Assembly (NCBI GenBank): GCA_963589005.1 | Contig: CAVAJR010000006.1 | Coordinates: forward strand, 1 to 64,000 | DNA: 64,000 nt | Origin: RGIG5612 sp963589005 | Lineage (GTDB): Bacteria; Bacillota; Clostridia; Lachnospirales; Lachnospiraceae | Reading direction: 5' to 3' | Translations under genes and position numbers: made by a program | Notes under the pieces: generated by a model | The model's input: the letters and a program-made list of their open reading frames with translations, nothing else | The model's database searches: none | What the model was told of the DNA's origin: nothing | Part shown: in pieces, positions 1-8,664 of the stretch | Position numbering within the stretch: position 1 is the first letter of the stretch | Layout of the letters: each line of letters begins with the position of its first letter

Positions 1-234
1 ATATATATTCACTTAATCTCGAATAATTTAAAACTTAATTTCATTTATTATTTATTGTTAGGCTTTTAAAATCATATGATTCATAATGATAAAAAGCTTA
101 ACTATTTATATTATTTATACCTTGCAACTCTTTATAACCATATAATCTGAAGCAATCTGAAAATTCAATTCCATATATTCTTTGGTTCTTATGGTTTTCT
201 TGTTATCTCTTGTAATTTTTGAAAATCCTATGCC
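1..234. other. Left-edge AT-rich region, no gene seen
   Basis: This stretch lies beyond the lexA stop codon. It is very AT-rich and holds no convincing open frame, RNA gene or strong terminator hairpin. Any neighbouring gene lies to the left of the window. Confidence 0.5.
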
Positions 235-849
235 CTAATATAATCTGAACACACCGATCACCTTGCCTAAAATCTTGACGTCATTAACTATTATTGGCTC
301 AAAATCAGGATTTTCCGGCTGAAGCCGTATATGGTCACGCTCTTTATAAAATGTCTTAACTGTGGCGCTGTCTTCGATCAAGGCAACCACCATGTCACCG
401 TTATCGGCTGAATTGGTTTGTTTAACGATTACATTGTCACCGTCCAGAATGCCGGCTTCGATCATGCTGTCACCCTTAACTTTCAGCATAAAAACCTGGC
501 TGTTGGGAAGCATATCCGTCGGAATAGGGAAGTAGTCTGTTATATTTTCTTCAGCCAGAAGGGGAGAGCCAGCAGCAACCTGTCCCACAATAGGAACCTG
601 GGCGCATTCACGCCTTGTAAGATTAAAATCATCATCAATAATCTCAATGGCCCTGTTTTTGGTCGGATTTCGTCTGATATATCCGTTTGCTTCAAGATTA
701 TTCAAATGCGCATGAACGGTAGCAGGACTCTTGAGCCCTACTGCGGCGCAAATTTCTCTTACAGCCGGTGGATATCCTTTGGCTAATATCTCTGACTTGA
801 TAAACTCTAATATGGCTTCCTGTTTAGGTGATATATTCCCTCTGTCCAT
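235..849 (-). CDS. lexA: LexA, SOS response repressor
   Basis: LexA represses DNA-damage genes and cleaves itself when RecA filaments form on single-stranded DNA. The 204 residues match the family length. An N-terminal winged helix-turn-helix (about residues 1-70) is followed by an S24 peptidase domain. The self-cleavage site is Ala93-Gly94 in QVAAGSP. The catalytic dyad is Ser128 (KGDSM) and Lys165 (ATVKTF). The gene diverges from a LysM protein, and three LexA-type boxes lie between them, so autoregulation is expected. The ATG at 849 has a modest GGGAA about seven bases upstream. The predicted leader from the promoter at 1046-1074 is about 190 nt. Confidence 0.97.
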   Translation of the reverse strand: MDRGNISPKQEAILEFIKSEILAKGYPPAVREICAAVGLKSPATVHAHLNNLEANGYIRRNPTKNRAIEIIDDDFNLTRRECAQVPIVGQVAAGSPLLAEENITDYFPIPTDMLPNSQVFMLKVKGDSMIEAGILDGDNVIVKQTNSADNGDMVVALIEDSATVKTFYKERDHIRLQPENPDFEPIIVNDVKILGKVIGVFRLY

Positions 850-1045
850 GATAAATTCCCATTCTTGTGGTATATGTCAAAGCTGTATGAAAGCTTTTAA
901 TTACGCAAATAATGCCTGTCGCAGTCGACAAAATTATCTAAATACTTCGCGTAAACAAGGCCTATACAGTTACAAGCAGCAAAACAGCACTGGTTAAAAC
1001 ATAAAATAAGTTTTAATCCGTTAAAATTTATTTCGAACCACGGCT

Positions 1046-1074
1046 ATATTAGCATAATGTAAGAACGCATGCAA
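1046..1074 (-). promoter_or_regulatory. Predicted lexA promoter
   Basis: On the minus strand the sequence reads TTGCAT (1069-1074), a 17-base spacer, then TAATAT (1046-1051). The -35 hexamer overlaps the first LexA box (1072-1085), so LexA bound there would block its own promoter. The predicted start near 1039 gives a long leader. Confidence 0.6.
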
Positions 1075-1085
1075 ACATTTGTTCG
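1072..1085. promoter_or_regulatory. LexA box 1
   Basis: CAAACATTTGTTCG differs from the Gram-positive consensus CGAAC-N4-GTTCG at one base of the left half-site. It overlaps the predicted lexA -35 element. Confidence 0.75.
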
Positions 1086-1092
1086 AAAATAA

Positions 1093-1121
1093 TTGACAAA
1101 CATATGTTCGCATGATATAAC
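1093..1121 (+). promoter_or_regulatory. Predicted promoter of the YneA-like gene
   Basis: TTGACA (1093-1098) is followed after exactly 17 bases by TATAAC (1116-1121). LexA box 2 lies across the end of the -35 element and the spacer, and box 3 lies just downstream of the expected start site. Confidence 0.75.
1097..1110. promoter_or_regulatory. LexA box 2
   Basis: CAAACATATGTTCG has the same one-base departure from CGAAC-N4-GTTCG as boxes 1 and 3. It sits inside the promoter of the LysM gene. Confidence 0.8.
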
Positions 1122-1128
1122 TTGAGCA

Positions 1129-1142
1129 CAAACAAATGTTCG
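1129..1142. promoter_or_regulatory. LexA box 3
   Basis: CAAACAAATGTTCG lies between the predicted transcription start and the ribosome binding site of the LysM gene. It would act as a roadblock or a cooperative operator. Confidence 0.75.
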
Positions 1143-1162
1143 TTGTCACTTGGAGGTCCATT

Positions 1163-1510
1163 ATGGAGAAGGTTATGCTTGCAACAGGTTATAATTATTC
1201 AAGAAATAATAAGATCATAAATAATGCAATTAAGATTGTGATTGTATTAGCGGTACTGATTTCTGCGTTTATAATTATTCTTTCTAATAATAATCAGATC
1301 CAGGCAGAAGAGGACAGTTATGCAATTAAGCAGTATAAATCTGTAGAGGTTGAACCTGGTGATACCTTATGGGGTTTTGCTTCAGAATATGCTGATGGTC
1401 ATTACAGTTCCATTCAGGAATACATCAACGAACTTATGTTTATTAATAATTTGTCATCCGATCAGATAATTGCCGGTTCCCGGATCATAGTTCCATACTA
1501 TATCGGATGA
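1163..1510 (+). CDS. YneA-like SOS cell-division inhibitor (LysM protein)
   Basis: This is a 115-residue protein with one membrane segment near residues 22-42 (hydrophobic stretch IVIVLAVLISAFIIIL). A C-terminal LysM domain follows, beginning near VEPGDTLWGFA and ending with IIAGSRIIVPYYIG. The layout matches YneA, which delays division during SOS in Bacillus and also sits next to lexA. I place the start at the ATG at 1163 because GGAGG precedes it at a proper distance. An upstream ATG in the same frame overlaps LexA box 3 and lacks such a site. Three LexA boxes make SOS induction very likely. The function is inferred from architecture and context; direct evidence of division inhibition is not visible. 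Confidence 0.8.
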   Translation: MEKVMLATGYNYSRNNKIINNAIKIVIVLAVLISAFIIILSNNNQIQAEEDSYAIKQYKSVEVEPGDTLWGFASEYADGHYSSIQEYINELMFINNLSSDQIIAGSRIIVPYYIG

Positions 1511-1556
1511 TAATTTATACCTCACATCTTTTATCTATATCTATCATCTCAAGCGG

Positions 1557-1589
1557 AATGCAGGTGCAGTTTTATGCAGCACCTGCATT
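1557..1589 (+). terminator. Hairpin after the YneA-like gene
   Basis: An 11-base perfect stem (AATGCAGGTGC at 1557-1567 with its complement at 1579-1589) encloses an 11-base loop. The following T tract is short and interrupted. It lies about 50 bases past the stop codon and between convergent genes, so it probably ends transcription of the LysM gene. Confidence 0.55.
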
Positions 1590-1806
1590 TCGTGTTTATA
1601 CTGTATTTGCAATTGTTGCACCGTCTGCAGCTTCAGACGTTTTTATATCCGGCTGCATATCGAGCCGTCTCTGAAAGCAGGGCTTTTCATTGTTTCAATG
1701 CAGCTTATTATATGACAAAAAAAAGCAAAAGTATCACTATCCAACATTGCATCAACCAGGCGTTAACATCTGTTATGCGACAGATGACAGCATAAATAAA
1801 ATCTTA

Positions 1807-2946
1807 TCAGCTATCTATATCATTATCTTCAGCAGTATAAGCATTCCCATTGAAAGATGTATCTGTATTGGTATTGTCATCAATATCAGCATCTGTATTA
1901 TTTCTTAACGAAACGATGTTTCGTGCACTTCGTCTTCTTTCATCCTCCAATGCGGCATAATGCTTCTTGGTAGTATTTACATCTGAGTGTCCCAGAACAT
2001 CGGCGACAAGATATATATCACCGGTTTCCTTATATAATTGCGTTCCATAGGTACTTCTCAGCTTATGCGGCGTAATTTTCTTTAATTGAGTAATCTGACC
2101 GGCATATTTTTTTACAAGTGCCTCGACGGCATGAACAGATATTCTTTTCCTCTGAATAGAAAGAAACAGAGCATCCTCATGACCGGGAAGAGGAATTATT
2201 CCATTGCGTTCACGCATATAATCATATAACGAATCTTCAACTTCATCGCCAAAATATACAACAACCTGATTGCCGCCTTTACGGACAATTCTTATGCCGT
2301 GATTTTTAAAATCCACATCATTTATATCCAGTCCGACGCACTCAGAAACACGTATTCCCGTGCCGAGGAGAAGAGTAAGAAGTGCCATGTCTCGAATCCT
2401 TGTTTTGTTATGAAAATTCTTCTGCTGTTTTGTAAGATTGTTGCCGGAGTCCACCTCATCTAACAGCCTGGAGATCTCATCGCGATCCAGTCTTATAATA
2501 TCCTTATCATGAATTTTGGGCATTCTGACAATGGATGCAGGATTATATTTTATCTGTTCCATCCTGTAGAAGTAATTATAAAATGAACGGATGCTGGCAA
2601 GCTTCCTGTTAAGCCCACGCTCAGAATTAGCTCGTTCTGTATGCTCATCACTGCTATAGAATTTGAGATAATCCAGATAATCCTGAATAATAGTAGGGGT
2701 AACTTTCTCAAGGATAGTTATAGGATATTGCGTGATCTCAAGGCCTTCACCTAACCCTGTTTCCTTGCTTAAATAATTGAAGAATATCCCCAGGTCATAT
2801 GCATATGCCATTCTGGTTCTGGCTGATGTAGTCGGCTCTATACCTCTGAAAAATGAGGCTGCGAAAGAGGGCAGCTCCTTGATTTTATTTCTCAATTTGA
2901 CATCTGTATCTATCTTAAATTGTTCGTGATAACTTCTGTTAGACAT
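1807..2946 (-). CDS. Tyrosine recombinase (XerC/XerD-like)
   Basis: This phage-integrase-family recombinase cuts and rejoins DNA through a tyrosine. The N-terminal SAM-like binding domain spans roughly residues 25-130. The catalytic domain carries the expected residues: Arg in GTGIRVSE, Lys in IVRKGGN, His and Arg in HKLRSTYG, His in LGHSDV and the nucleophile in KKHYAAL. At 379 residues it is longer than Xer proteins (about 300), with extra length mainly at both ends. The C-terminal tail is rich in Asp and Asn. No phage genes or attachment sites are nearby, so it may be a chromosomal recombinase. A Xer role in dimer resolution is possible but not shown. Confidence 0.85.
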   Translation of the reverse strand: MSNRSYHEQFKIDTDVKLRNKIKELPSFAASFFRGIEPTTSARTRMAYAYDLGIFFNYLSKETGLGEGLEITQYPITILEKVTPTIIQDYLDYLKFYSSDEHTERANSERGLNRKLASIRSFYNYFYRMEQIKYNPASIVRMPKIHDKDIIRLDRDEISRLLDEVDSGNNLTKQQKNFHNKTRIRDMALLTLLLGTGIRVSECVGLDINDVDFKNHGIRIVRKGGNQVVVYFGDEVEDSLYDYMRERNGIIPLPGHEDALFLSIQRKRISVHAVEALVKKYAGQITQLKKITPHKLRSTYGTQLYKETGDIYLVADVLGHSDVNTTKKHYAALEDERRRSARNIVSLRNNTDADIDDNTNTDTSFNGNAYTAEDNDIDS

Positions 2947-3086
2947 TTAATCGTTAACTCCGTATTATTGGTTCTATTTTCTATTTATTATTTTGCGTTT
3001 TGTTTTAAACACTTTAATTGCATTTTAAATGCGAATTTTGTAAAAAAAGTTACATTAAATCCGCTAAACCACGTAAATTCTATATA

Positions 3087-3800
3087 TTAGATCTTATAAT
3101 GTTCAACTCCATTTAAGATTGCTGTAAACATTCTGTCCTTTACCCCCGGATTATCCCTGTTAATTTGTGCCGCCAGGTCTTTAATATATTGCCGCTTTGT
3201 CTCTCCGTCTGCAGGGCAGGGATTTTTGAGAACATGGATATTATTCTTGTTGCAATATCCCTTAATATCTGCCTCATTAACATATATAAGAGGTCTTATT
3301 AATGTTAATCCTGTTCGTTCCAATTCGGTTACCGGAGCAAATGAATAGAACCTTCCTTCATATATCAAAGAGAGCAGCATAGTGTTTACAGCATCATCTT
3401 TGTGGTGTCCAAAAGCAGTTTTATTGCATCCGTGTTCACCAGCCGCGGTGTTAAACGCACCTTTTCTTAACTTTGCGCACAGTGAACATGGGTTTTTCTC
3501 TTTTTTAATGTCAAAAACTATATTTGAAATACCTGTCTGTATGACTGAATATGGGACATTTATTTCATTGCAAAACGACCCGATTTCAGAAAAATCTATG
3601 TTGCCGAAGCCTAGGTCTATGCTGATTGCTTCAATATCAAATCGTTTAGGATAGAATCGTTTTAATCCATTAAGGACCATAAGAAGAGTTAAAGAATCCT
3701 TGCCACCGGACACACCAACAGCAATACGATCACCATCATCAATCATATTGTAGTCATCAATTGCCTGACGAGCCAGGCTCATTAATTTTTGCAAATTCAT
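3087..3800 (-). CDS. TtcA-like tRNA 2-thiocytidine biosynthesis protein
   Basis: This PP-loop ATPase family thiolates tRNA, in the best-known case making 2-thiocytidine at position 32. The PP-loop is SGGKDS near residues 30-35. A Cys-X2-Cys pair (PCSLCAKLRKGAF) and a third Cys (NPCPADGE) match the [4Fe-4S] ligands of TtcA. The 237-residue length is close to short TtcA-family members. It stands alone with long spacers on both sides. The ATG at 3800 lacks a strong Shine-Dalgarno match. Substrate specificity within the TtcA/TtuA group cannot be fixed from sequence alone. Confidence 0.8.
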   Translation of the reverse strand: MNLQKLMSLARQAIDDYNMIDDGDRIAVGVSGGKDSLTLLMVLNGLKRFYPKRFDIEAISIDLGFGNIDFSEIGSFCNEINVPYSVIQTGISNIVFDIKKEKNPCSLCAKLRKGAFNTAAGEHGCNKTAFGHHKDDAVNTMLLSLIYEGRFYSFAPVTELERTGLTLIRPLIYVNEADIKGYCNKNNIHVLKNPCPADGETKRQYIKDLAAQINRDNPGVKDRMFTAILNGVEHYKI

Positions 3801-4366
3801 AAATTAAAATATCCTTATAAACACCGTTGCACTAAAAATCTTATAATTTCCGTAGCATTATGTCATGATTCGGTGCAATCGGGCTGCAAAGTTTACATTT
3901 ATATAAGACTTAACGAAAATCAGATATTGAGACATTTGCACAAAAAATATTCTCGATAAATATAAGCGTACATTCAATTTTTTATATAATCTGTAACTAA
4001 AAACAACGTCTTAAACAGTATTCAAAAGGATTAAGACTGTTTTCAAAACTGTTTCTTACAAAACATATAGTGAAAAAGAACAACTCATACATAAATAGAG
4101 GGCTTCACAGCTGATTCCAGATTAATGCATCTTGGGAAAAAAGTCAACTTTAACGCATAGATACCATATAAAATCTCCATAATTATAACAATGCATGCCA
4201 TCTGTAATTATCCATGAGTTTCTTGCTATCATATATATTTCATTTCATTATTTCATCTATCTTCATATACAATTTATTTGTTTTTAGAACTTGTATACAA
4301 TTCATTTACGGCTAAAAATTAGCCGTAAAAATATTTACCCGTTGATGGTATCCGAAAAATATTTAT
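3801..4366. other. 566-base intergenic region, no gene recognised
   Basis: The region between rluD and the ttcA-like gene is strongly AT-rich and has no credible reading frame. It contains the hairpin at 4305-4329, a 10-base palindrome TTGTATACAA at 4291-4300, and imperfect repeats of ACTGTTT/AACAGT around 4010-4060. I do not recognise a riboswitch or a known small RNA. A promoter for the ttcA-like gene must lie here, but no clean -35/-10 pair stands out. Confidence 0.4.
4305..4329. terminator. Strong hairpin downstream of rluD
   Basis: An 11-base perfect stem, TTTACGGCTAA and its complement, closes a 3-base loop. It begins 38 bases past the rluD stop codon. The flanks are A/T-rich, but no classical U tract follows on the minus strand, so termination strength is uncertain. 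Confidence 0.5.
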
Positions 4367-5287
4367 TCACAACACTTGCAAAAGTTCCTTAAAATATTCC
4401 GGCAGCTCGGATTCAAATTCCATATATTCATTTGTTCTGGGATGATTAAATCCTAAAACCTTCGCATGCAAGGTCTGACCTTGAAGCATGTTTCCATGCA
4501 GTTTGTATTCCGATAAACGTCCGCCGTAATCAACATCTCCCAATAACGGATGATGTATGCTGGCCATATGAACTCTGATCTGATGAGTCCTGCCTGTCTC
4601 AAGCACACATTTCACATATGAGGTTTTATTCATATTCTTAATAACTTCATAATGAGTTATTGCGTGTTTGCCATTTTTTTCATTAATAGCCATCAATTTG
4701 CGGTTATTGGGATTTCTGCCGATCGAACCTTCGATTGAGCCTGTGTTATCTTTGAAATTACCAACACAAATTGCGTGATATATTCTGGTTATAGAATGTA
4801 TTTTAAACTGTTCAGCAAGGGATTTATGAGCAAAATCTGATTTGGCACAAACAAGGATGCCTGAGGTATCTTTATCGATTCTATGGACGATTCCAGGCCG
4901 TAAAATGCCATTTATTCCTGATAAATCATCGCAATGATACATCAATGCATTAACCAATGTACCGCTGTAATGACCTGCAGCCGGATGAACAACCATGCCT
5001 TTCGGCTTATTAACAACAATAAGATCAGAATCCTCATATATTATATCAAGCGGTATATCTTCCGGCAAAATCTCCGGAGCTTGGTTTTCCGGGACCTCAA
5101 ATTGTATGGCATCGTCCGGTTTTACCTGATAACTTGATTTGACAAATTGACCATTTACGGTAAGGCGTGACTCCTTGATCAGCTTCTGAATATAGCTTCT
5201 TGTCATGTCAGATGACATTTCAGCTAAAAATCTGTCAATACGAAGACCATCATATTCATCCTGAACGCTATAAACTATTAGACTCAT
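4367..5287 (-). CDS. RluD-family pseudouridine synthase
   Basis: This enzyme isomerises uridine to pseudouridine in structured RNA, most likely 23S rRNA. An N-terminal S4 RNA-binding domain (about residues 12-60) is followed by the catalytic domain, with the active-site aspartate in HRIDKDTSG (near residue 137). The later motif GRTHQIRVHMA is also typical of the RluA/RluC/RluD group. At 306 residues it is a standard length. It follows lspA by six bases, the usual pairing in Gram-positive bacteria (YlyB in Bacillus). The exact uridine target cannot be told from sequence. Confidence 0.93.
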   Translation of the reverse strand: MSLIVYSVQDEYDGLRIDRFLAEMSSDMTRSYIQKLIKESRLTVNGQFVKSSYQVKPDDAIQFEVPENQAPEILPEDIPLDIIYEDSDLIVVNKPKGMVVHPAAGHYSGTLVNALMYHCDDLSGINGILRPGIVHRIDKDTSGILVCAKSDFAHKSLAEQFKIHSITRIYHAICVGNFKDNTGSIEGSIGRNPNNRKLMAINEKNGKHAITHYEVIKNMNKTSYVKCVLETGRTHQIRVHMASIHHPLLGDVDYGGRLSEYKLHGNMLQGQTLHAKVLGFNHPRTNEYMEFESELPEYFKELLQVL

Positions 5288-5293
5288 AATTAC

Positions 5294-5872
5294 TCAGTTT
5301 TTTTTGAAAAATAGATGAAAATTTTTATCTTCTTTATAGAAGAAAATGAAAAATATAACCAACGTAAATGCTGATAGTGTCACACAGATATCAGCTATAT
5401 TAAAGATCGGAAAATCAATAAACTTAAAATAAATAAAATCCACTACATATCCGTAGGCAATTCTGTCGATCAAATTGCCGATGGCACCTGCAGCTAGAAC
5501 AGTAAAGATGTAATTGATAAAAATCATATTAGAAAATGTAGTTGATTTATATTTATCCCCGCAGGTCCTGCAATATTTTTTCAGACTAAGGTGTATAAAT
5601 ATTATAAGCATAACCAGTATTATAAATACAACCGTAGTCAGCACAAAAAATGTCCATTGTTTATTTTGAAGAATACCAAATGCAGCACCGTAATTTTGCA
5701 GATAATGAAGAACTACGCTGTCTCCGATAATTTTCACATCTTCATGTCCTATAAGATATGAAACGGCAAGTCTCTTAGTAATTTGATCTAGTCCTACCAA
5801 TAGCAGGAACAAAAAAAACTGTATAATAAGGTGCAAATTGGCTTTTTTAATATATTTATTCATAATAATCAA
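5294..5872 (-). CDS. lspA: Lipoprotein signal peptidase II
   Basis: LspA is a membrane aspartyl protease that removes signal peptides from diacylglyceryl-modified prolipoproteins. Four hydrophobic segments are visible. Conserved blocks include NYGAAFGI and the two catalytic aspartates in GNLIDRI and FNIADICV. The 192 residues are slightly longer than usual because of a charged loop (about residues 93-108) containing two Cys. The frame opens with TTG at 5872, preceded by AAGG at good spacing; an in-frame ATG at 5863 is the alternative. It is translated just ahead of the RluD-family gene. Confidence 0.95.
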   Translation of the reverse strand: MIIMNKYIKKANLHLIIQFFLFLLLVGLDQITKRLAVSYLIGHEDVKIIGDSVVLHYLQNYGAAFGILQNKQWTFFVLTTVVFIILVMLIIFIHLSLKKYCRTCGDKYKSTTFSNMIFINYIFTVLAAGAIGNLIDRIAYGYVVDFIYFKFIDFPIFNIADICVTLSAFTLVIFFIFFYKEDKNFHLFFKKN

Positions 5873-5996
5873 ACAGCTGCCTTCTCAAAATTGAAAAGAC
5901 AGCTTAGAACATACAATCTTATAAAATTCAAATGTGAAAACATGCTGTACCAGTTTTCAAAAACATCATGGTATTTTGTATTACTTACACAATGCA

Positions 5997-6578
5997 TCAA
6001 AGCAGCGGAGAGCTAAATCCTGATAGATCAAAGGAACCGTCGCTGCCGCCTCCGTAAAGATCAAGGAAATCACCTGTAATATCAACTGAGTGCGGGGTTG
6101 CAATAAAGATATAATTGGATATCTTCTGAAGGTTACCGTTTAAAGCGTAGCATGCACCGTAAATGATATCAATAATTCTCTGAGATATCTCAAGGTGTAA
6201 GCCTTCAAAATTAACAACAACAGCCTTGCCTGCTAACAAGGTCTCAATTATTTCTTTAGCATCATCAAAGGAAGATGGTTTGATCACACATACTTCATTG
6301 CCGTTATTAAACGAATCGGCATTTCTTGAGGATCTGGAAACAGATGTTCTGCTGCTTCCTACATTGCTTACTGGAGCCTTGGCCGGAGCTGAGAAACGGT
6401 TCTCTCTTACATCAGAAGCAGGTGCAGATTTTCTCTTGAAGAAGCTGCTCTTCTCTTCCGGTTCATCTATTTCATCTTCATCTATTTCATCATCATATAA
6501 ATCATCGTCATCATAATCATCGTAGTCATCATCTCTACCATTAAATAAATTCGTAAGCTTCTCTGAAAACTTTCCCAT
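5997..6578 (-). CDS. sepF: Cell division protein SepF
   Basis: SepF polymerises on the membrane and anchors and bundles FtsZ at the division site. The C-terminal SepF domain (about residues 95-180) contains the expected pattern IKPSSFDDAKEIIETLLAGK. The middle is a Ser/Ala-rich linker. Residues 15-45 form a dense Asp/Glu/Tyr tract, more acidic than the usual SepF linker. Length is 193 versus about 150 in Bacillus. It follows the YggS gene, the standard ylmE-ylmF order. The ylmG, ylmH and divIVA genes that often come next are absent, and lspA follows directly. Confidence 0.92.
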   Translation of the reverse strand: MGKFSEKLTNLFNGRDDDYDDYDDDDLYDDEIDEDEIDEPEEKSSFFKRKSAPASDVRENRFSAPAKAPVSNVGSSRTSVSRSSRNADSFNNGNEVCVIKPSSFDDAKEIIETLLAGKAVVVNFEGLHLEISQRIIDIIYGACYALNGNLQKISNYIFIATPHSVDITGDFLDLYGGGSDGSFDLSGFSSPLL

Positions 6579-6599
6579 TTTCGCGTCTCCCTTTATATA

Positions 6600-7292
6600 T
6601 TATCTTTTATTATAATCTCTCATACCAAAAATACTGGTTCCTACTCTGACGATGTCTGCCCCCTCGGCAATTGCGGCTTCATAATCGTCGCTCATTCCCA
6701 TGGAAAGAACATTCATTGATACATTATCAATGTTTCTGCGTGCTATGTCAATAGATAAATTTCTTAATGCTTCAAAATATTTCCTGGATTCAGCCTCATT
6801 ATGACAGGCAGGCGGAATGCACATAAGTCCTTCAATATGGACATTTGGAAGCAAGGAAATTGCCTTTATTAATTCAGCTGTCTCCTCAGCTTTTATGCCG
6901 CTTTTTGAGTCTTCCTCGCCAATATTCACCTCTATTAATATCGGCATACAAATATCATGCTTTTGTGCTTCTTTATCAATTACCTGCGCAAGTTTTAATG
7001 AATCAACGGAATGGATCATACAAACTTTATCAATTATGTATTTAACTTTATTCGTCTGCAGATGTCCTATCATATGCCACCTTATATCAGATGGCAGCTG
7101 ATCGTATTTTTCAAGAATTTCCTGGACTTTATTTTCACCAAAGTCTCTTTGTCCTGCTTCGTAAACTTGAAGTATATCTGATGCCGGATGAGTCTTGCTT
7201 ACTGCCACCAGCGTAATATGCTTGTGGAAAGGACTCTTCTGCTCAGCTTCAATTATCTTGTTTTTTACTTCATAATACCTTTCAATTTCCAT
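6600..7292 (-). CDS. YggS/YlmE-family PLP-binding protein
   Basis: This family binds pyridoxal phosphate without known catalysis and helps PLP and amino-acid homeostasis. The PLP lysine is in LVAVSKTHP, and the phosphate-binding end MGMSDDYEAAIAEGADIVRVGTSIFG is intact (key residues Gly, Met, Ser, Arg). I choose the ATG at 7292, preceded by AAGGA, giving 230 residues as in homologues; a longer in-frame version would add 13 residues. It overlaps the stop of the HlyD-like gene by 11 bases, so the two are translationally coupled. sepF follows 21 bases later. Confidence 0.93.
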   Translation of the reverse strand: MEIERYYEVKNKIIEAEQKSPFHKHITLVAVSKTHPASDILQVYEAGQRDFGENKVQEILEKYDQLPSDIRWHMIGHLQTNKVKYIIDKVCMIHSVDSLKLAQVIDKEAQKHDICMPILIEVNIGEEDSKSGIKAEETAELIKAISLLPNVHIEGLMCIPPACHNEAESRKYFEALRNLSIDIARRNIDNVSMNVLSMGMSDDYEAAIAEGADIVRVGTSIFGMRDYNKR

Positions 7293-8664
7293 CTTTTTCA
7301 GCATCCTTATAATCTGCATAAACATGATCATACATTATCAATCCGTTACTGGTATTATCATCGATTATGTAGTAATTTCCATTTTCTCCGGTTATATTAA
7401 CAAATCTGAAGGAGGTTACCCTCGTATTGGTGTCATAGGAATAAACACCTTCTATTGAGTCTGTCATACCCACCTCAAATTCATAGTCAGAATCCTCTCT
7501 TAATAAAACGTCCCCGCTGCTGATGGTGCCATTGTCCATACTGATATAGCAGAATGTGTCAGTTTCCTTAAGAATATCCGCTTTGCAAAACTGTGCCGAC
7601 TGAGTTCCGTCAGACATTACTGACTTCACAAGAAAGCCATTTGAATTACTTCCGCTCTTTGTTTTGTATTCCTTAGGGATTACATAATACAATTTGCTTG
7701 TTACCGATGTCTTGGGAATCATCAAGCCGGATTTGATATCATCGTTAAATGATATCTGCAAATACCGATCCGAAGCATATCTGACCATGTATTTATCTAA
7801 TGTTATGACTCCGTAATAATTACCATTTCTGGTGGTTAACTCAAAATCAGCATCAATAGTTACATCATCCTTGAGAAATTTCAGTGAAACTTCATTTAAA
7901 TTTTGAAAGATGCTTGGATCTGAAACCTGGATCACCAGATACCATTCCTCCGATGTAATTACCTTGTATACAGCTTCTCCGGCTGAAACATAATCATTAG
8001 ATCTTACAATATTCTTGGCATAATCACTTTTCCTGAAGCATGATGCATCAAAATTATCCAGTGTACATGTTTCAAATCCATCTGTATAATGAACAGCTAT
8101 ACCTGCCAATTCAGAATTATATGCCGAATAAGCGCCTGAATAATAGGCATTATTATTTGCAAATATATTGCTGTTTATGCTTTCCAGGATCTGCGATTCA
8201 ATCTGGTATCTGAATTGATAAGTCGTATAAAAATCCGAATCATTGTATGATTGCTTGAATTCGTTTAGGGAATTCGCTATTTCATCATAATCATTTTCAT
8301 TTAAAATAGCCTGCGTTAGGGCTGCAGTTTTTAACTTTGATGACAGCTCACCGTTTTTATCGATCAAATATGCAGATTCGCCAACATATATCGGAGTCTT
8401 GTCTCCGACATAGAAACTGACGTAACCATCTGTCGGCGTATTTACAACGGTTTCAGACCTTATTGCCAATGCAGTATATTGGCTGTCAAAACTGCTCTCC
8501 GTACTTGCTGACGTAACCTCGAATAAATTATCATTACGATTGAAAATGAAATCCACAAAATAAACAACAAAATATAGGATGAATATAAAGCATATAATCA
8601 TTCCTATATTTATGTGTTTATTATTCGATTTGTATTTTAATATTTCAGGTTGTTGATCTGACAT
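7282..8664 (-). CDS. HlyD-like membrane adaptor protein
   Basis: The 460 residues begin with a short cytoplasmic stretch and one membrane span (about residues 20-42). A long extracellular part follows. A short segment near residues 68-92 (ETVVNTPTDGYVSFY) resembles the half-lipoyl motif of HlyD/RND adaptor proteins, and the rest is divergent. No transporter gene is adjacent. Its place in a division and shape gene cluster, coupled to yggS and sepF, suggests an envelope role and not drug export. Its stop codon region is shared with the yggS start, and its own start overlaps the upstream stop (TAATG). Function is inferred weakly. Confidence 0.6.
   Translation of the reverse strand: MSDQQPEILKYKSNNKHINIGMIICFIFILYFVVYFVDFIFNRNDNLFEVTSASTESSFDSQYTALAIRSETVVNTPTDGYVSFYVGDKTPIYVGESAYLIDKNGELSSKLKTAALTQAILNENDYDEIANSLNEFKQSYNDSDFYTTYQFRYQIESQILESINSNIFANNNAYYSGAYSAYNSELAGIAVHYTDGFETCTLDNFDASCFRKSDYAKNIVRSNDYVSAGEAVYKVITSEEWYLVIQVSDPSIFQNLNEVSLKFLKDDVTIDADFELTTRNGNYYGVITLDKYMVRYASDRYLQISFNDDIKSGLMIPKTSVTSKLYYVIPKEYKTKSGSNSNGFLVKSVMSDGTQSAQFCKADILKETDTFCYISMDNGTISSGDVLLREDSDYEFEVGMTDSIEGVYSYDTNTRVTSFRFVNITGENGNYYIIDDNTSNGLIMYDHVYADYKDAEKDGN

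Noticed and set aside
1574..1908. Two overlapping plus-strand open frames between the LysM gene and the recombinase
   Set aside because: They lack ribosome sites, have low-complexity composition, and one overlaps the recombinase gene in antisense. The first begins inside the terminator hairpin.
1807..2946. Recombinase as the mark of an integrated phage or genomic island
   Set aside because: No phage, conjugation or toxin-antitoxin genes, no tRNA target and no flanking repeats are nearby; neighbours are core genes.
4291..4329. Palindromes that could mark a replication origin or attachment site
   Set aside because: There are no DnaA boxes, no direct repeats and no integrase target duplications around them. 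A terminator is the simpler reading.
6226..6516. Ser-rich plus-strand open frame over sepF
   Set aside because: It is the antisense image of the Asp/Glu-rich coding tract of sepF and has no start signals.
6481..6537. Repetitive CAT/CATCAT-type sequence that looked like a simple repeat
   Set aside because: It is the coding sequence for the acidic SepF tract. Similar runs near 46.9 kb encode the tail of the SEDS protein.
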